A DNA stretch of 64,000 bases from Pseudomonas sp. AFG_SD02_1510_Pfu_092 (GCF_003331055.1 NZ_PUQD01000001.1:1-64000), one strand, 5' to 3'; positions 27,002-36,852 are shown, counted from the first letter of the stretch. Notes: a model not told the origin generated them from the letters alone. A program made the numbers and translations.

Positions 27002-27409
27002 GTGGAAGAAGTGATCGAACAACTCCGTGAAGCCAATCAGCCGGTACCGGTACCCCTGGAGCTTCCCGACGAGGACCAACTGGTCGAGATTGAAGAGCAG
27101 CTGTTCATCAATATTCCATTCGTGTTCAAAGAGTTTCTGCTGACCGTCAGTGATGTGGTGTATGGCTCACTGGAACCGGTGACCGTCACCGACCCGCAAT
27201 CGCATACCTACCTGCCGGATGTCGCCGCCAACGCCTGGGATGCCGGCGTGCCGCGCGACCTGATTCCGCTGTGCCAGGACGGCGACAACTACTACTGCGT
27301 CGAAGAAGACGGCACTGTGGTGCTGTGGGATGCCGATGAGGAAATTGTCGGCGAAGAAAGCTGGGAGTCGGTGTGGCACTGGGCGCGGGATGTCTGGCTG
27401 GAGAGCTGA
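27002..27409 (+). CDS. SMI1/KNR4-family protein
   Basis: 135 residues, acidic. The family features are the LEIxEE-like helix (DEDQLVEIEEQLFINIPFVF near residue 23), a central LPDVAANAWDAGVPRDLIPL stretch, and the DGDNYYCVEEDGTVVLWDADEE end. SMI1/KNR4 folds are common as immunity proteins to contact-dependent toxins, but single-copy housekeeping members also exist; no toxin gene is adjacent here, so no immunity role is claimed. It starts with GTG at 27002 behind AGAGGAAG. Confidence 0.82.
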   Translation: MEEVIEQLREANQPVPVPLELPDEDQLVEIEEQLFINIPFVFKEFLLTVSDVVYGSLEPVTVTDPQSHTYLPDVAANAWDAGVPRDLIPLCQDGDNYYCVEEDGTVVLWDADEEIVGEESWESVWHWARDVWLES

Positions 27410-27436
27410 CCTCGATCGCTGACTGGATGCAGTACC

Positions 27437-27479
27437 TGTGGGAGCGGGCGCGCCCGCGAAGAACCCGGCGCGCCGCTGC
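27437..27479. repeat. Single REP
   Basis: CTGTGGGAGCGGGCGCGCCC followed by GCGAAGAACCCGGCGCGCCG. It is the last REP-like element before the accessory DNA begins, and lies between convergent genes. Confidence 0.75.
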
Positions 27480-27484
27480 CACAG

Positions 27485-29245
27485 TCAGTGCGAACTCTCG
27501 CGACTGTTCTCCAGCGTCTCCAGCAAGGCAATCTGCATGCGCGTGTGCACACGGATGAACCAGCGCCACAGTAAAGCCACCACCACCGCAGCCACCACGG
27601 CGATCACCAGCAGCAACTCGCTGGTCGGCAGGATGCTCGCCGACAATGCCGACAACAGCAGGAAAATCACCAGCAGCGACAACAGTGGGATCACCTCGGC
27701 GATCACACGGCGCACCCGCTGGGTATGCCGCCCGGCCATTTCCGGTTTCACCCCCATCTCCGCCAGCAGCATCGACAGCGCCTTGAGCTTGCGGTAGGCG
27801 GCGATCAGGAACGGCAGCGACAGCAACAACGCTGCCCCCCAGATCAGTGCTTTCTGCTGGCTGGCATCGCTGACCCACTCGCTGAGCCAGTTGCCGATCC
27901 GCCCGGCAAAATAGCCACCACTGAAGAAGATGGCGATCACCAGTGCCAGGTTGACCCCCACCTGCAACAGGATGCGCCGGATCATCGCCGCCAGCATGGC
28001 GCTCTCACCCTGCGGCTGGATGCTGCGCAGCCATTCGCCATACAGCGACAACACCCGCGCCAGGCGGCCGGGCACTACCCTGCCCAGCTTGAGCGAGAGT
28101 GGGTCGGCGGCACGGATCAGGTAAGGCGTGAGCAGCGTTGTAATGGCCGATACCGCCACGGCTACCGGATAGAGGAAATCGCTGGTGACCTGCAGGGTCA
28201 TGCCCAGCGCAGCGATGATGAAGGAAAATTCGCCAATCTGCGAAAGCCCCATGCCCACCCGCAGCGAGGTGCGCCCGTCATTACCGGCAATGAACGCGCC
28301 CATGCCGCACGACAGCATTTTCCCCAGCACCACGGCCAAGGTAATGACCACGATCGGCCAGGCGTAGTCGACCAGTACACCGGGGTCGATCATCAGGCCG
28401 ATGGCGACGAAGAAAATTGCGCTGAACAGGTCGCGTACTGGCTCGATCAGGCTCTCGATCTTCAGCAACTGGCGCGATTCGGCCATGATCGCGCCAATCA
28501 GGAAGGCGCCAAGCACCATGCTGTATTCCAGCTTCACCACCAGCAGGCAGAAGCCGAAGCACAGGCCCAGCACGGTAATCAGCAACATCTCGTTGCTTTC
28601 GAATTTGGCCACATAGGCCAGCAGCCGCGGCACCAGCAGGATGCCGATGACCAGCGCGACGATCATGAACAGCGACAGCTTGCCAACCGTGGAGAACACC
28701 TCGCCCGAACTGACCGTGCCACTGACGGCGATACCCGACAACAGGGCGATGATGCCGATGCCGAGGATGTCCTCGACGATCAGGACGCCGAAGATCAGCT
28801 GGGCGAAGCGCTCGTTCTTCATCTTCAGGTCGTTGAGTGCCTTGACGATGATAGTGGTCGAGGAAATTGCCAGAATGGCACCGAGGAACAGCGAATCCAT
28901 GGTGTTCCAGCCGAACCAGCGGCCGATCTCGAAGCCGATCCAGATCATCAGCACGATTTCCAGGAACGCCGCGATGAACGCCGTGGCACCAACCTTGAAC
29001 AGCTTGCGCAAGCTGAACTCGAGGCCCAGGCAGAACATCAGGAAGATCACCCCCAGCTCGGCGAGGATCTTGATCGTGTCTTCGTCGTGGATCAGGCCGA
29101 ACGGTGGAGTGTGCGGGCCAATGATGAAGCCGGCGACGATATACCCCAGCACGACGGGTTGCTTGAAGCGGTGAAAGAGAATGGTAACCACGCCAGCAAC
29201 CAGCATGATGACTGCCAGGTCCTGGATAAAGCTGATGGCATGCAT
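27485..29245 (-). CDS. CPA2-family cation:proton antiporter without the usual RCK domain
   Basis: A 586-residue inner-membrane protein. The first 380 residues are the Na+/H+ exchanger fold seen in KefB/KefC (VVLGYIVAGFIIGPHTPPFG near residue 30; GVIFLMFCLGLEFSLRKL near 65). In place of the cytoplasmic NAD-binding TrkA-N domain, the C-terminal 200 residues contain further hydrophobic segments (LLSLLVIFLLLSALSAS; LLLVIAVVAAVVVALLW). It therefore resembles RosB/YbaL-type only in its first half. The start at 29245 replaces an upstream frame that gives no family sequence. Confidence 0.88.
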   Translation of the reverse strand: MHAISFIQDLAVIMLVAGVVTILFHRFKQPVVLGYIVAGFIIGPHTPPFGLIHDEDTIKILAELGVIFLMFCLGLEFSLRKLFKVGATAFIAAFLEIVLMIWIGFEIGRWFGWNTMDSLFLGAILAISSTTIIVKALNDLKMKNERFAQLIFGVLIVEDILGIGIIALLSGIAVSGTVSSGEVFSTVGKLSLFMIVALVIGILLVPRLLAYVAKFESNEMLLITVLGLCFGFCLLVVKLEYSMVLGAFLIGAIMAESRQLLKIESLIEPVRDLFSAIFFVAIGLMIDPGVLVDYAWPIVVITLAVVLGKMLSCGMGAFIAGNDGRTSLRVGMGLSQIGEFSFIIAALGMTLQVTSDFLYPVAVAVSAITTLLTPYLIRAADPLSLKLGRVVPGRLARVLSLYGEWLRSIQPQGESAMLAAMIRRILLQVGVNLALVIAIFFSGGYFAGRIGNWLSEWVSDASQQKALIWGAALLLSLPFLIAAYRKLKALSMLLAEMGVKPEMAGRHTQRVRRVIAEVIPLLSLLVIFLLLSALSASILPTSELLLVIAVVAAVVVALLWRWFIRVHTRMQIALLETLENSRESSH

Positions 29246-29528
29246 GGCGTGATACTCCTTTTCTCGTCCGTTGCTGAATGCCTGGGCAGACCGCTCCTCT
29301 GCCAAGGCAACCCTGAGCGAGCAGCAAGTACATACTGTTTTGAATGCAGAGAACGCCCAAATTGCATGGGCGCAATCAGGTTAACATCGCGCCCTGCCGC
29401 AAAAAGGCGGTGCAATATGCAGAAACAGATCGGCCGGAAAAGCGCCGCTGATGGCATGAACGGCGTGACGATGGAGCGTCAGCCAACGTCCCGTATCAGG
29501 AAGGAAAATTCACAAGAGGGGAATAGAA

Positions 29529-30083
29529 GTGTCTGTAGATAACGACCCCCAATGGCCCCATTCGCCCGATTCAGCGCAACCTCACCGTGAGCACACTATG
29601 GAACCTGGAAACGCCCAGCTGAGCATGACCGTCCTGATGACCCCGGACATGGCCAACTTTTCTGGCAACGTACATGGCGGCACCCTGCTCAAGTACCTCG
29701 ACGAAGTGGCTTATGCGTGCGCCAGCCGCTATGCCGGCAGCTATGTGGTCACCCTGTCGGTAGACCAGGTGATTTTCCGCGAGCCCGTGCATGTGGGGGA
29801 GCTGGTGACCTTCCTGGCGTCGGTCAACTACACCGGCAACACCTCGATGGAGGTGGGCATCAAGGTGGTGACCGAAAACATCCGCGAGCGCTCGGTACGC
29901 CATTCCAACAGCTGCTTCTTCACCATGGTCGCGGTCGACGACAACCGTCGGCCGGTGCAGGTACCGCCGCGCCAACCGCAGAGCAGCGAAGAAAAGCGCC
30001 GCTTCCTGCAAGGCCAGCAGCGCCGGCAAATCCGCCAGGAGCTGGAAAAACGCTATCAGGACCTGAAGACCGACGCCATTTAA
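29529..30083 (+). CDS. Acyl-CoA thioesterase, hotdog fold
   Basis: 184 residues. The hotdog core is [21 protein letters not shown] near residue 40, with the acidic residue of the long helix intact, followed by [19 protein letters not shown]. The last 35 residues are a charged helical tail. The GTG at 29529 has GAGGGG seven bases in front, a strong ribosome-binding site; the alternative ATG at 29598 (MEPGNAQ) gives the commoner family length but a weaker site. The gene's stop overlaps that of pdxY by four bases. Confidence 0.88.
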   Translation: MSVDNDPQWPHSPDSAQPHREHTMEPGNAQLSMTVLMTPDMANFSGNVHGGTLLKYLDEVAYACASRYAGSYVVTLSVDQVIFREPVHVGELVTFLASVNYTGNTSMEVGIKVVTENIRERSVRHSNSCFFTMVAVDDNRRPVQVPPRQPQSSEEKRRFLQGQQRRQIRQELEKRYQDLKTDAI

Positions 30084-30952
30084 AGCGCCAAAAGCTGTGC
30101 CTCGAAGCGCACCCGTGGGTGCGCGATGCGGTCCTGGGCCCGCACCAGTTGCAGTTCGTAGCTGGCGCAGGCCTGGGTTTCCAGCAGCACTTCGTGCACC
30201 GCCGCGGCAGTGAATTCGAACGCCTGCAACCAGCTGTCGCCGAGCAGCACGCGGGCCAGGAACAAGCCTGAGGTCAGGTCACCCACCCCCACTGGCTGCC
30301 GTGGGAATACCAGCAGCGGCCGGCGCAGGTGCCAGCTGTGCTCGGCGGTCACCAGCAGCATCTCGAACTGGTCAGCGGCACGCCCGGGGTAGGCCAGGTG
30401 CTTGACCAGCACCACCTGCGGCCCGCGCGTCAGCAGGCTGCGCGCCATGTGCACGCAGTCTTCCAGCGATTGCGCGCGGCGCCCGCAGAAGCTGTCCAGC
30501 TCCAGCTGGTTGGGGCAAAGGATGTCAGCCGTGGCGGCTGCCTCATCGAGCAGGAACTCGCTGACCTCAGCGGGCACGCTGCAGCCCTTCTCCGGGTGCC
30601 CCATGACCGGGTCGCACAGGTACAGGGCCTTGGGGTTCACCGCCTTGATCCGCGCCACCCCCGCCAGGATCGCCCGCCCTTGCTCGGCACTGCCCAGGTA
30701 GCCGGACAGCACCGCGTCGCAGTGGCCCAGCTCGCCGATATTGGAAATGCCTTCCACTAACGCAGGAATTTGCGCTGGCGCAAGCACTTCACCCGCCCAC
30801 TGGCCATACTGTGTGTGATTGGAAAATTGCACGGTATTGAGCGGCCAGGCATTGACCCCGATACGCTGCATGGGAAACACCGCGGCGCTGTTGCCGGCGT
30901 GGCCGAACACCACATGGGACTGGATGGCGAGCAGGTGCGGAGTACGTTTCAT
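30080..30952 (-). CDS. pdxY: Pyridoxal kinase PdxY
   Basis: A 290-residue ribokinase-fold enzyme that phosphorylates pyridoxal in the vitamin B6 salvage route. [20 protein letters not shown] at residue 13 and the C-terminal anion-hole motif [10 protein letters not shown] near 220 with its catalytic aspartate are clear. Its start at 30952 is 120 bases from the divergent DUF3301 gene. Length and motifs agree with PdxY and distinguish it from PdxK. Confidence 0.94.
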   Translation of the reverse strand: MKRTPHLLAIQSHVVFGHAGNSAAVFPMQRIGVNAWPLNTVQFSNHTQYGQWAGEVLAPAQIPALVEGISNIGELGHCDAVLSGYLGSAEQGRAILAGVARIKAVNPKALYLCDPVMGHPEKGCSVPAEVSEFLLDEAAATADILCPNQLELDSFCGRRAQSLEDCVHMARSLLTRGPQVVLVKHLAYPGRAADQFEMLLVTAEHSWHLRRPLLVFPRQPVGVGDLTSGLFLARVLLGDSWLQAFEFTAAAVHEVLLETQACASYELQLVRAQDRIAHPRVRFEAQLLAL

Positions 30953-31072
30953 GCAGGTGGGTTCCAAAGCGGTTTCAGGGATTGTGCGCAGCGCAGTATG
31001 AACTTGATTGCCACCTGTACGACAGGCCAGGGACGCAGTTAAGCTGGATCGACCTGTTTGGAGCAAACGCAA

Positions 31073-31465
31073 ATGTTGACCCTGGAAAACCTCTTCGTCC
31101 TGATGCTGGTCGCCACCGCAGGCGCCTGGTTGTGGCACAACCACGGGTTGCGCGAAAAAGCCCTGGAGCGGGTCAAACAGCATTGCGCCAAGCTTGACCT
31201 CGAACTGCTCGATGATGCGGTTGCGCTCAAGCGCATCGCCTTTGTCCGTGACGCCAATGGCCGCAAGCGCCTGGCGCGCGTCTACGCCTTCGAGTTCACC
31301 GTTACTGGCGAGCAACGCCACCCCGGTACCGTGACCCAGTTCGGCGCCCACAGCGTACAGATCGAACTGGCACCCTACCCGTTCGAGATCAAGACCCCTC
31401 CGCGCGCCGACAATGTCATCGAAATGCAGCAGTGGCGCCAGGAGCACAACCGCTGGCGTAACTGA
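31073..31465 (+). CDS. DUF3301 membrane-anchored protein
   Basis: 130 residues with one N-terminal membrane segment ([18 protein letters not shown]) and a cytoplasmic or periplasmic domain with the DUF3301 core ([19 protein letters not shown] near residue 37; [11 protein letters not shown] near 70). Function unknown. The start is set by GGAG nine bases upstream. Its stop abuts the stop of the convergent cobW gene with no gap. Confidence 0.85.
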   Translation: MLTLENLFVLMLVATAGAWLWHNHGLREKALERVKQHCAKLDLELLDDAVALKRIAFVRDANGRKRLARVYAFEFTVTGEQRHPGTVTQFGAHSVQIELAPYPFEIKTPPRADNVIEMQQWRQEHNRWRN

Positions 31466-32437
31466 TCAGCTGACGCGGCAGTCGCTCAAGCCGGCCTGCA
31501 GTGCGGGTTGCGATTGCGGCTGATCGAAAATCAGCTCGATGCGGGTATCCCTGCGCCAGTCGCTGGGCTGCCATATCGGCATCTCGCCATCCAGGCCATT
31601 GAATGACTGCCAGCCTTCCACACTGTGGATAACCCCTTTGGCGCGGCGCCATGGCCAGGCGCGCAGGAACGCCAACAAGCGCTGTGGATAAAACTGCTGG
31701 CCTGGATGCCAGCGCCAGCCAATGCTCCAGCCTCCTTCGCCTTGCTGGGCCAAACAGATCGGTTGGGCGGGGTCGGTCCATAGCGCTGGTGGGGTATTCA
31801 TGAGGTTATCGATAAGCTTGTTATCCACAAGCAGGCGTTGATCGACGCCTGTGGCTGCAAGCGGAAGATCCGACAGAGATAGCTGCCCATGGACGGTCCA
31901 GAGTAGCTTCTTGCCAATCAACCGACTACTTATCAACAGCCGGGAATCTTCATGCACAGCTTCCGATTTGTTTAACACCACAGTTTCGCAAGCTTCGAGC
32001 GCTTGCTGTTGCGCCTCTGGCAGCAACGCGCCCTGGACCATCGATTGTGCATCCACAACCATCAGCAACGGCTGAACTGCCAGCACGCCAGCCCAAGGGG
32101 CTTGCTGCAACTGGGTGAGCAACTGCAACGGATGGCCCAGCCCGGACGGTTCTATGAACAGCCGGTCGGGCCGGGACTTGCGCAGCAGCCGGCCCAGGCC
32201 TACCTGGAACGGCATGCCGTTGACGCAGCACAGGCAGCCACCGGCGACTTCGCCGATGGCAATACCGTCTTCGTCACGGCTGAGCAAGGCCGCATCCAGG
32301 CCTACCAGGCCGAATTCATTGATCAATACGGCCCAGCGCTCATTGGTCGGGCGCTGAGCCAGCAGATGGCGAATCAGTGTGGTCTTGCCGGCCCCCAGCG
32401 GGCCGGCAATCACATGGGTGGGGATGTTCTGCAGCAT
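31466..32437 (-). CDS. CobW/COG0523-family G3E GTPase
   Basis: 323 residues. GPLGAGKT near residue 12 is the P-loop, and CLCC near 66 is the metal-binding CxCC motif of COG0523 zinc chaperones, followed by RLFIEPSGLGHP (switch region). These GTPases deliver zinc or other metals to apo-enzymes. The C-terminal domain is of the short CobW type. The gene holds three exact DnaA boxes (31624, 31683, 31821). It is followed upstream by a second CobW gene on the same strand, 82 bases away. Confidence 0.9.
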   Translation of the reverse strand: MLQNIPTHVIAGPLGAGKTTLIRHLLAQRPTNERWAVLINEFGLVGLDAALLSRDEDGIAIGEVAGGCLCCVNGMPFQVGLGRLLRKSRPDRLFIEPSGLGHPLQLLTQLQQAPWAGVLAVQPLLMVVDAQSMVQGALLPEAQQQALEACETVVLNKSEAVHEDSRLLISSRLIGKKLLWTVHGQLSLSDLPLAATGVDQRLLVDNKLIDNLMNTPPALWTDPAQPICLAQQGEGGWSIGWRWHPGQQFYPQRLLAFLRAWPWRRAKGVIHSVEGWQSFNGLDGEMPIWQPSDWRRDTRIELIFDQPQSQPALQAGLSDCRVS

Positions 32438-32905
32438 GGGTGACTTCGGGCGGTGGTGATGCCTCACTATGCGCTGTCAGGCTAGCCAGTCAAGGCTGAG
32501 CAAGGGCTTGCGTGCCGGTTCAGGCTGCCGCCTCTTCATGCCATGGGCCGAACGGATCGGGCAGACGCAACCAGCCCATGAAGCCCAAGTCCATTTCTTC
32601 ATCGGTCAACAGGCACGCATCAAGCTCTGTGGATAATTTTTCGAAATCGATGTTCTGCCCGATGAACACCAGTTCCTGGCGACAATCCCCGCTCTCGGCA
32701 ACCCAGTTTTTCAGGATCGCAGCGGTGTTATCCACATCTTGCGGCCACTGCTCGCGCGGCACGAAGCGCCACCAGCGCCCTGCAAGGCCGTGGCGCATCA
32801 TACCGCCGGCCTGGGACCAGCTACCTGCCTCCTGATACTTGCTGGCCAACCAGAAGAAACCTTTCGAACGCAGCAATCGGCCATTGCTCCAAGGCCTGTG
32901 GATAA
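31624..32905. repeat. Cluster of six exact DnaA boxes inside two cobW genes
   Basis: TTATCCACA occurs exactly, on either strand, at 31624-31632, 31683-31691, 31821-31829, 32628-32636, 32728-32736 and 32897-32905, with one-mismatch copies at 31930-31938 and 32920-32928. The boxes lie in different reading frames and encode different residues (for example VIHS, YPQ, VDN, LSTE), so protein repetition does not explain them. Confidence 0.8.
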
Positions 32906-33728
32906 AATCGAAAAAGCGTTGTGGATGAAGCGGGCGCCGGGCCTGCCAGGTGCTGGCGGCAATGCCGTACTCTTCGGTTTCCGGCACATGCTCGCCACGC
33001 ATTTCCTGCAACCAGCCCGGTGCCTGGGCCGCTTGGTCGAAGTCGAACAGGCCAGTATCGAGGATGCGCCCCAGCGGCACCTGGCCCATGACCATCGGCA
33101 CGATCTGCGCGCGGGCGTTGAGGCTGCGCAGAATTGCCATGAGTTCTTCGCGCTGGTGCTGGCTGATCAGGTCGATCTTGCTCAACAACAGCACATCGGC
33201 GAACTCGACCTGTTCGATCAGCAAGTCAGTGATCGAGCGTTCGTCATCCTCACCCAAGGTTTCGCCACGGCTGGCCAAGCTGTCTGCCGCCTGGTAGTCC
33301 GCCAGGAAATTCAGGCCATCGACCACCGTTACCATGGTATCCAGGCGGGCCATATCGGAAAGGCTGCGGCCCTGCTCATCTCGGAAGGTAAAGGTCTCGG
33401 CCACCGGTAATGGTTCAGAGATACCCGTGGACTCGATCAGTAGATAATCGAAACGCCCCTCTTCGGCCAGCCGCGCCACTTCCTCGAGCAAGTCCTCACG
33501 CAGCGTGCAGCAGATGCAGCCGTTGCTCATCTCCACCAGCTTCTCCTCGGCGCGGTTGAGGCTGACGTTACGCTGCACCTCGCTGGCGTCGATGTTGATT
33601 TCACTCATGTCGTTGACGATGACCGCGACGCGCAGGTTGTCGCGGTTACGTAGCACATGGTTGAGCAAGGTGCTTTTGCCGGCGCCGAGAAAGCCGGACA
33701 GCACAGTGACAGGGAGACGGTTGGGCAT
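32520..33728 (-). CDS. CobW/COG0523-family G3E GTPase, ZigA-like zinc chaperone
   Basis: 402 residues. GFLGAGKS at residues 12-19 is the P-loop, [12 protein letters not shown] with C71, C73 and C74 the metal site, [13 protein letters not shown] the switch and the C-terminal CobW_C domain ([12 protein letters not shown]). ZigA-type members are induced under zinc starvation by Zur. A Zur-like box lies in the gap to the divergent folE2, a known Zur target in many bacteria, so zinc-limited expression is likely. It contains three exact DnaA boxes. Confidence 0.9.
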   Translation of the reverse strand: MPNRLPVTVLSGFLGAGKSTLLNHVLRNRDNLRVAVIVNDMSEINIDASEVQRNVSLNRAEEKLVEMSNGCICCTLREDLLEEVARLAEEGRFDYLLIESTGISEPLPVAETFTFRDEQGRSLSDMARLDTMVTVVDGLNFLADYQAADSLASRGETLGEDDERSITDLLIEQVEFADVLLLSKIDLISQHQREELMAILRSLNARAQIVPMVMGQVPLGRILDTGLFDFDQAAQAPGWLQEMRGEHVPETEEYGIAASTWQARRPLHPQRFFDFIHRPWSNGRLLRSKGFFWLASKYQEAGSWSQAGGMMRHGLAGRWWRFVPREQWPQDVDNTAAILKNWVAESGDCRQELVFIGQNIDFEKLSTELDACLLTDEEMDLGFMGWLRLPDPFGPWHEEAAA

Positions 33729-33773
33729 GGCGAAACCTCTTCAGGCGAGCGCATTCGAAATGATGCATTGCAT

Positions 33774-33794
33774 AATGTTATAAAGTAACAATAC
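33774..33794. promoter_or_regulatory. Zur-like operator between the zigA-like gene and folE2
   Basis: TAATGTTATAAAGTAACAAT, an imperfect palindrome (TGTTA...TAACA) close to the GTTATANTATAAC type of Zur box. It lies 45 bases before the GTPase start and 55 before folE2. Both neighbouring genes are classic zinc-limitation genes, which supports the call. Confidence 0.78.
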
Positions 33795-33848
33795 AATTTC
33801 GCCAAGCCGTTCCGTGGCCGCTGATCCACCTTTCATTCGGAATGACCG

Positions 33849-34739
33849 ATGACCCAGCTCCAGCTCCCCGACATTGCTGCACAAACTCAGCAATACGCCT
33901 CGCCTTTGCAATGGGTAGGTATGTGCGGGATTGCCCTGTCTGTGCAGTTTGATGGGCGCACCGCAGCAGCCACTGTCGACGCGGGCGTCAGCCTGGTAGA
34001 TGGCAGCGCACGGGGCATCCATATGTCGCGGCTATATCTCGCGCTGTCGTCACTGGAGCGTCAGCACTTGACGCCGCTCGCCATCCGTCAGCTGCTGGCT
34101 GCGTTTCTCAGTAGTCATGAAGGCCTTTCTTCTGCCGCCTATCTGCGCCTGCGCTTCGAGCACCTGCTAAAAAGGCCTGCCTTGGTAAGCCCGTTGGAAG
34201 GCTGGAAAAGTTATGCGGTAACGATCGACGCGAAAATCGAAAATGAAATGTTCCACGTGGAACTATCGGTTTCCGTGCCCTACTCCTCGACATGCCCATG
34301 TTCGGCTGCCCTTGCGCGGCAGTTGATTCAGCAGCAATTTCAAACGCAGTTCAACGCTCAACAGGTCGACAAAGCTGCAGTGCTGCAATGGCTGGGCAGC
34401 GCCGAAGGCATCGTAGCGACGCCACATAGCCAACGCAGTAGCGCACAGGTACAAGTAAGGTTGCGCAACGATACGCAGTCGTTGCCGGTCACCGAATTGA
34501 TCGACCGGATAGAAGCCAGCCTGGGCACAGCGGTGCAGACCGCAGTAAAGCGCGCAGACGAACAAGCTTTTGCTCTGGCCAACGGACAGAACCTGATGTT
34601 CTGCGAAGACGCCGCTCGACGCCTGTATGAGACGCTACGGCAAATTGCGTGGAGCACTGCCTTCAAGCTGCGCGTGGAACATGCAGAAAGCCTGCATGCC
34701 CACGACGCTGTCGCCACCAGTCAGTGGCAATGGCAATAG
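33849..34739 (+). CDS. folE2: GTP cyclohydrolase FolE2 (type IB)
   Basis: 296 residues. It makes dihydroneopterin triphosphate from GTP and can work with metals other than zinc, replacing FolE when zinc is scarce. VGMCGIALSVQF near residue 23 and VSVPYSSTCPCSAALARQLI near 140, with the active-site cysteine region, fit the family. Codons 134-139 contain a near-perfect ParB site. Divergent from the ZigA-like GTPase with a Zur-like box between. Confidence 0.92.
   Translation: MTQLQLPDIAAQTQQYASPLQWVGMCGIALSVQFDGRTAAATVDAGVSLVDGSARGIHMSRLYLALSSLERQHLTPLAIRQLLAAFLSSHEGLSSAAYLRLRFEHLLKRPALVSPLEGWKSYAVTIDAKIENEMFHVELSVSVPYSSTCPCSAALARQLIQQQFQTQFNAQQVDKAAVLQWLGSAEGIVATPHSQRSSAQVQVRLRNDTQSLPVTELIDRIEASLGTAVQTAVKRADEQAFALANGQNLMFCEDAARRLYETLRQIAWSTAFKLRVEHAESLHAHDAVATSQWQWQ
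34249..34264. other. parS-like ParB-binding site inside folE2
   Basis: TGTTCCACGTGGAACT matches the chromosomal parS consensus (TGTTCCACGTGGAACA or ...C) in 15 of 16 positions. The palindromic core GTTCCACGTGGAAC is perfect. It encodes Met-Phe-His-Val-Glu in FolE2. No other copy was seen in the window. Confidence 0.85.
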
Positions 34740-34746
34740 CACCAGA

Positions 34747-35274
34747 TCAGCTGCGCGGCTTGACCGAACCGCAGTCATTACCCAACCACACGGCCCGGGT
34801 GTTCATGCTGCCTTGCTGCTGTACACCCGAGGCGTTGAACGTGCCGTTAACCTGCGTGGTGAATTCGCGATCACTAAGGAACGTCGCCTGGCCGCTGCCT
34901 TGTGCTTTGGGGCAGCTGAACTGAAACTTCCAGACATTACCGGTGCGCTCGGTGATCTTCTGGGTGCAACCTGACTTCGGGTCCTGCAGCGGGATATCGT
35001 TGGTTGCCACTTGCTCCGGCGTCAGGCACGAGCGCACGCCCTTGCCTCCAACCGTTACGCCTTGTTTGGCCAGCACGCCTTCCATCATCGCGCGCTGCTC
35101 CGGCGGCAGGTTCTTCAGCTGGCCGAGCATGAACTCCATGTCGGGTAATGGTTTGCCATCGACCTGCATGTTGCTGGTGGTCAACTCCCACAAGCCGGGT
35201 TGCAGCATCTGAGCCTGCACCAATGGGCTGCTCGCGCCGAGGGCCAAAGCCAACAGTGGCAGACGAATCTTCAT
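34747..35274 (-). CDS. DUF3617 secreted protein
   Basis: 175 residues with a signal peptide (MKIRLPLLALALGASSPLVQAQ). The mature part begins MLQPGLWELTTSNMQVDGK, the typical DUF3617 opening, and has paired cysteines (RSCLTPEQ, KSGCTQKI, FSCPKA, NDCGS). Role unknown. The start at 35274 gives an intact signal peptide. It is convergent with folE2 seven bases away. Confidence 0.88.
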   Translation of the reverse strand: MKIRLPLLALALGASSPLVQAQMLQPGLWELTTSNMQVDGKPLPDMEFMLGQLKNLPPEQRAMMEGVLAKQGVTVGGKGVRSCLTPEQVATNDIPLQDPKSGCTQKITERTGNVWKFQFSCPKAQGSGQATFLSDREFTTQVNGTFNASGVQQQGSMNTRAVWLGNDCGSVKPRS

Positions 35275-35405
35275 GGACGAACGCTCCTGGAAAAAGCCGG
35301 CCAAGCGGGCCGGGCTGAGCCTTAGACGCTAAATCCACCTGCGGGTTGCAAGGCGGACCGGGAACGTGTTCTGTTACCCAAGTGTACTCGGCAAGCAGGA
35401 TGCAT

Positions 35406-36845
35406 ATGGATTACCACAGCCCCTACTTCTTCGGTTACCTACTCGGCCTGATTCATCTGCTGGGTATCGTCGCCGCGCTGCACGCACTGCTCACCGTGCG
35501 CACCGCCCAAGGTTCGATCGCCTGGGCCATGCCATTGTTCTTCATTCCCTACTTCACCTTGATCCCCTATCTGGTCTTCGGGGCTCGCTCGTTCTATGCC
35601 TACATCAAGGCCCGGCGCCAGGCGAACCAGGAAATGCACGTGGCCATGGCCAACCTCAACTGGCGCCCTTGGGTAGAAGAAGCCCTCACTGCCCGCGAAT
35701 CAGAAAGTTACGCAGCGTTGCGCGCCATGCCCAAGCTCGGGCGCATGCCCTGCCTGGCTAACAACCAGGTGAAGTTGTTGATCGATGGCAAGGCGACATT
35801 CGATGCCATCTTCGCCGCCATCGAAAGCGCCCGCGATGTGGTACTGGTGCAGTTCTTCATCATTCATGACGACAGCCTTGGCAAAAGCCTGCAACAGCTA
35901 CTGCTGCGCAAGGCCGCCGAAGGGGTGCGGGTGTTCGTGCTGTACGACCGCGTCGGTAGCCATGCCCTGCCGGCCAGCTACAGCCAGGCGTTACGCGACG
36001 GCGCTGTACAGATACATGCCTTTGCTACCCGTCGCGGCTGGTTCAACCGCTTCCAGGTTAACTTCCGCAACCACCGCAAGATCGTGGTGGTGGATGGCCT
36101 GCTCGGGTTCATCGGCGGGCACAACGTGGGCGATGAGTACCTCGGTGGTCACCCGCGGCTCTCACCCTGGCGCGATACCCATGTGCAAATCAGCGGCCCG
36201 GTACTGGCCTGCTTGCAGGAGTCGTTCGCCGAGGACTGGTATTGGGCCACGCGTCAGCTACCGCCACTGATCCTGCCAGATACCTACCCAGACAACGGTG
36301 TACTGTGCCAAGCCCTGGCCAGCGGCCCAGCCGACCCGCAGGAAACCTGCGCGTTGTTCTTCCTTGAGGCGATCCATTCGGCCACCCGGCGCGTGTGGAT
36401 AACCAGCCCGTACTTCATTCCCGACGAAGCGGTGTTCGCCGCGTTGCGTCTGGCAGTACTGCGTGGCGTCGATGTGCGGGTGCTGATCCCGTCACGCCCG
36501 GACCACCGCATCGTCTATGCCGCCTCGAGTCTGTTTGCCTTCGAAGCGGTACGCGCCGGGGTGCGTATGTTCCGTTACCAGCCAGGCTTCTTGCATCAGA
36601 AGGTGGTGCTGGTGGACGACGAAGTCAGCGCGATCGGCAGCGCCAACCTGGACAACCGTTCGTTCCGCCTGAACTTCGAGATCACCCTGCTGACCGTCGA
36701 TCGCGGCTTCGCTGACCAGGTCGAGCACATGCTGATCGCTGACTTTGAGCAAGCGCAGGAAATTACTGCAGAGGACAGCCGCGATACCCACCGGCTGCAA
36801 CAACTGGCGATGCGCATTGCGCGGCTGATTTCGCCGATTCTCTGA
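35406..36845 (+). CDS. cls: Cardiolipin synthase
   Basis: A 479-residue phospholipase D superfamily enzyme that joins two phosphatidylglycerol molecules. Two N-terminal membrane segments are followed by two HKD motifs: [10 protein letters not shown]...GGHNVGDEY near residue 220 and [21 protein letters not shown] near 400. The start at 35406 (MDYHSPYFF) was chosen, with an in-frame ATG two codons earlier also possible. A terminator follows, and the next gene, cfaB, is also a membrane-lipid gene but on the other strand. Confidence 0.94.
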   Translation: MDYHSPYFFGYLLGLIHLLGIVAALHALLTVRTAQGSIAWAMPLFFIPYFTLIPYLVFGARSFYAYIKARRQANQEMHVAMANLNWRPWVEEALTARESESYAALRAMPKLGRMPCLANNQVKLLIDGKATFDAIFAAIESARDVVLVQFFIIHDDSLGKSLQQLLLRKAAEGVRVFVLYDRVGSHALPASYSQALRDGAVQIHAFATRRGWFNRFQVNFRNHRKIVVVDGLLGFIGGHNVGDEYLGGHPRLSPWRDTHVQISGPVLACLQESFAEDWYWATRQLPPLILPDTYPDNGVLCQALASGPADPQETCALFFLEAIHSATRRVWITSPYFIPDEAVFAALRLAVLRGVDVRVLIPSRPDHRIVYAASSLFAFEAVRAGVRMFRYQPGFLHQKVVLVDDEVSAIGSANLDNRSFRLNFEITLLTVDRGFADQVEHMLIADFEQAQEITAEDSRDTHRLQQLAMRIARLISPIL

Positions 36846-36852
36846 AACACGT

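Noticed and set aside
27002..27409. Immunity gene of a contact-dependent toxin (SMI1/KNR4 family)
   Set aside because: No toxin, VgrG, Rhs or CDI gene is near; the setting is housekeeping.
27725..29542. 605-residue open frame antisense to the antiporter
   Set aside because: Gln/His/Asp-rich antisense reading, no membrane or domain features.
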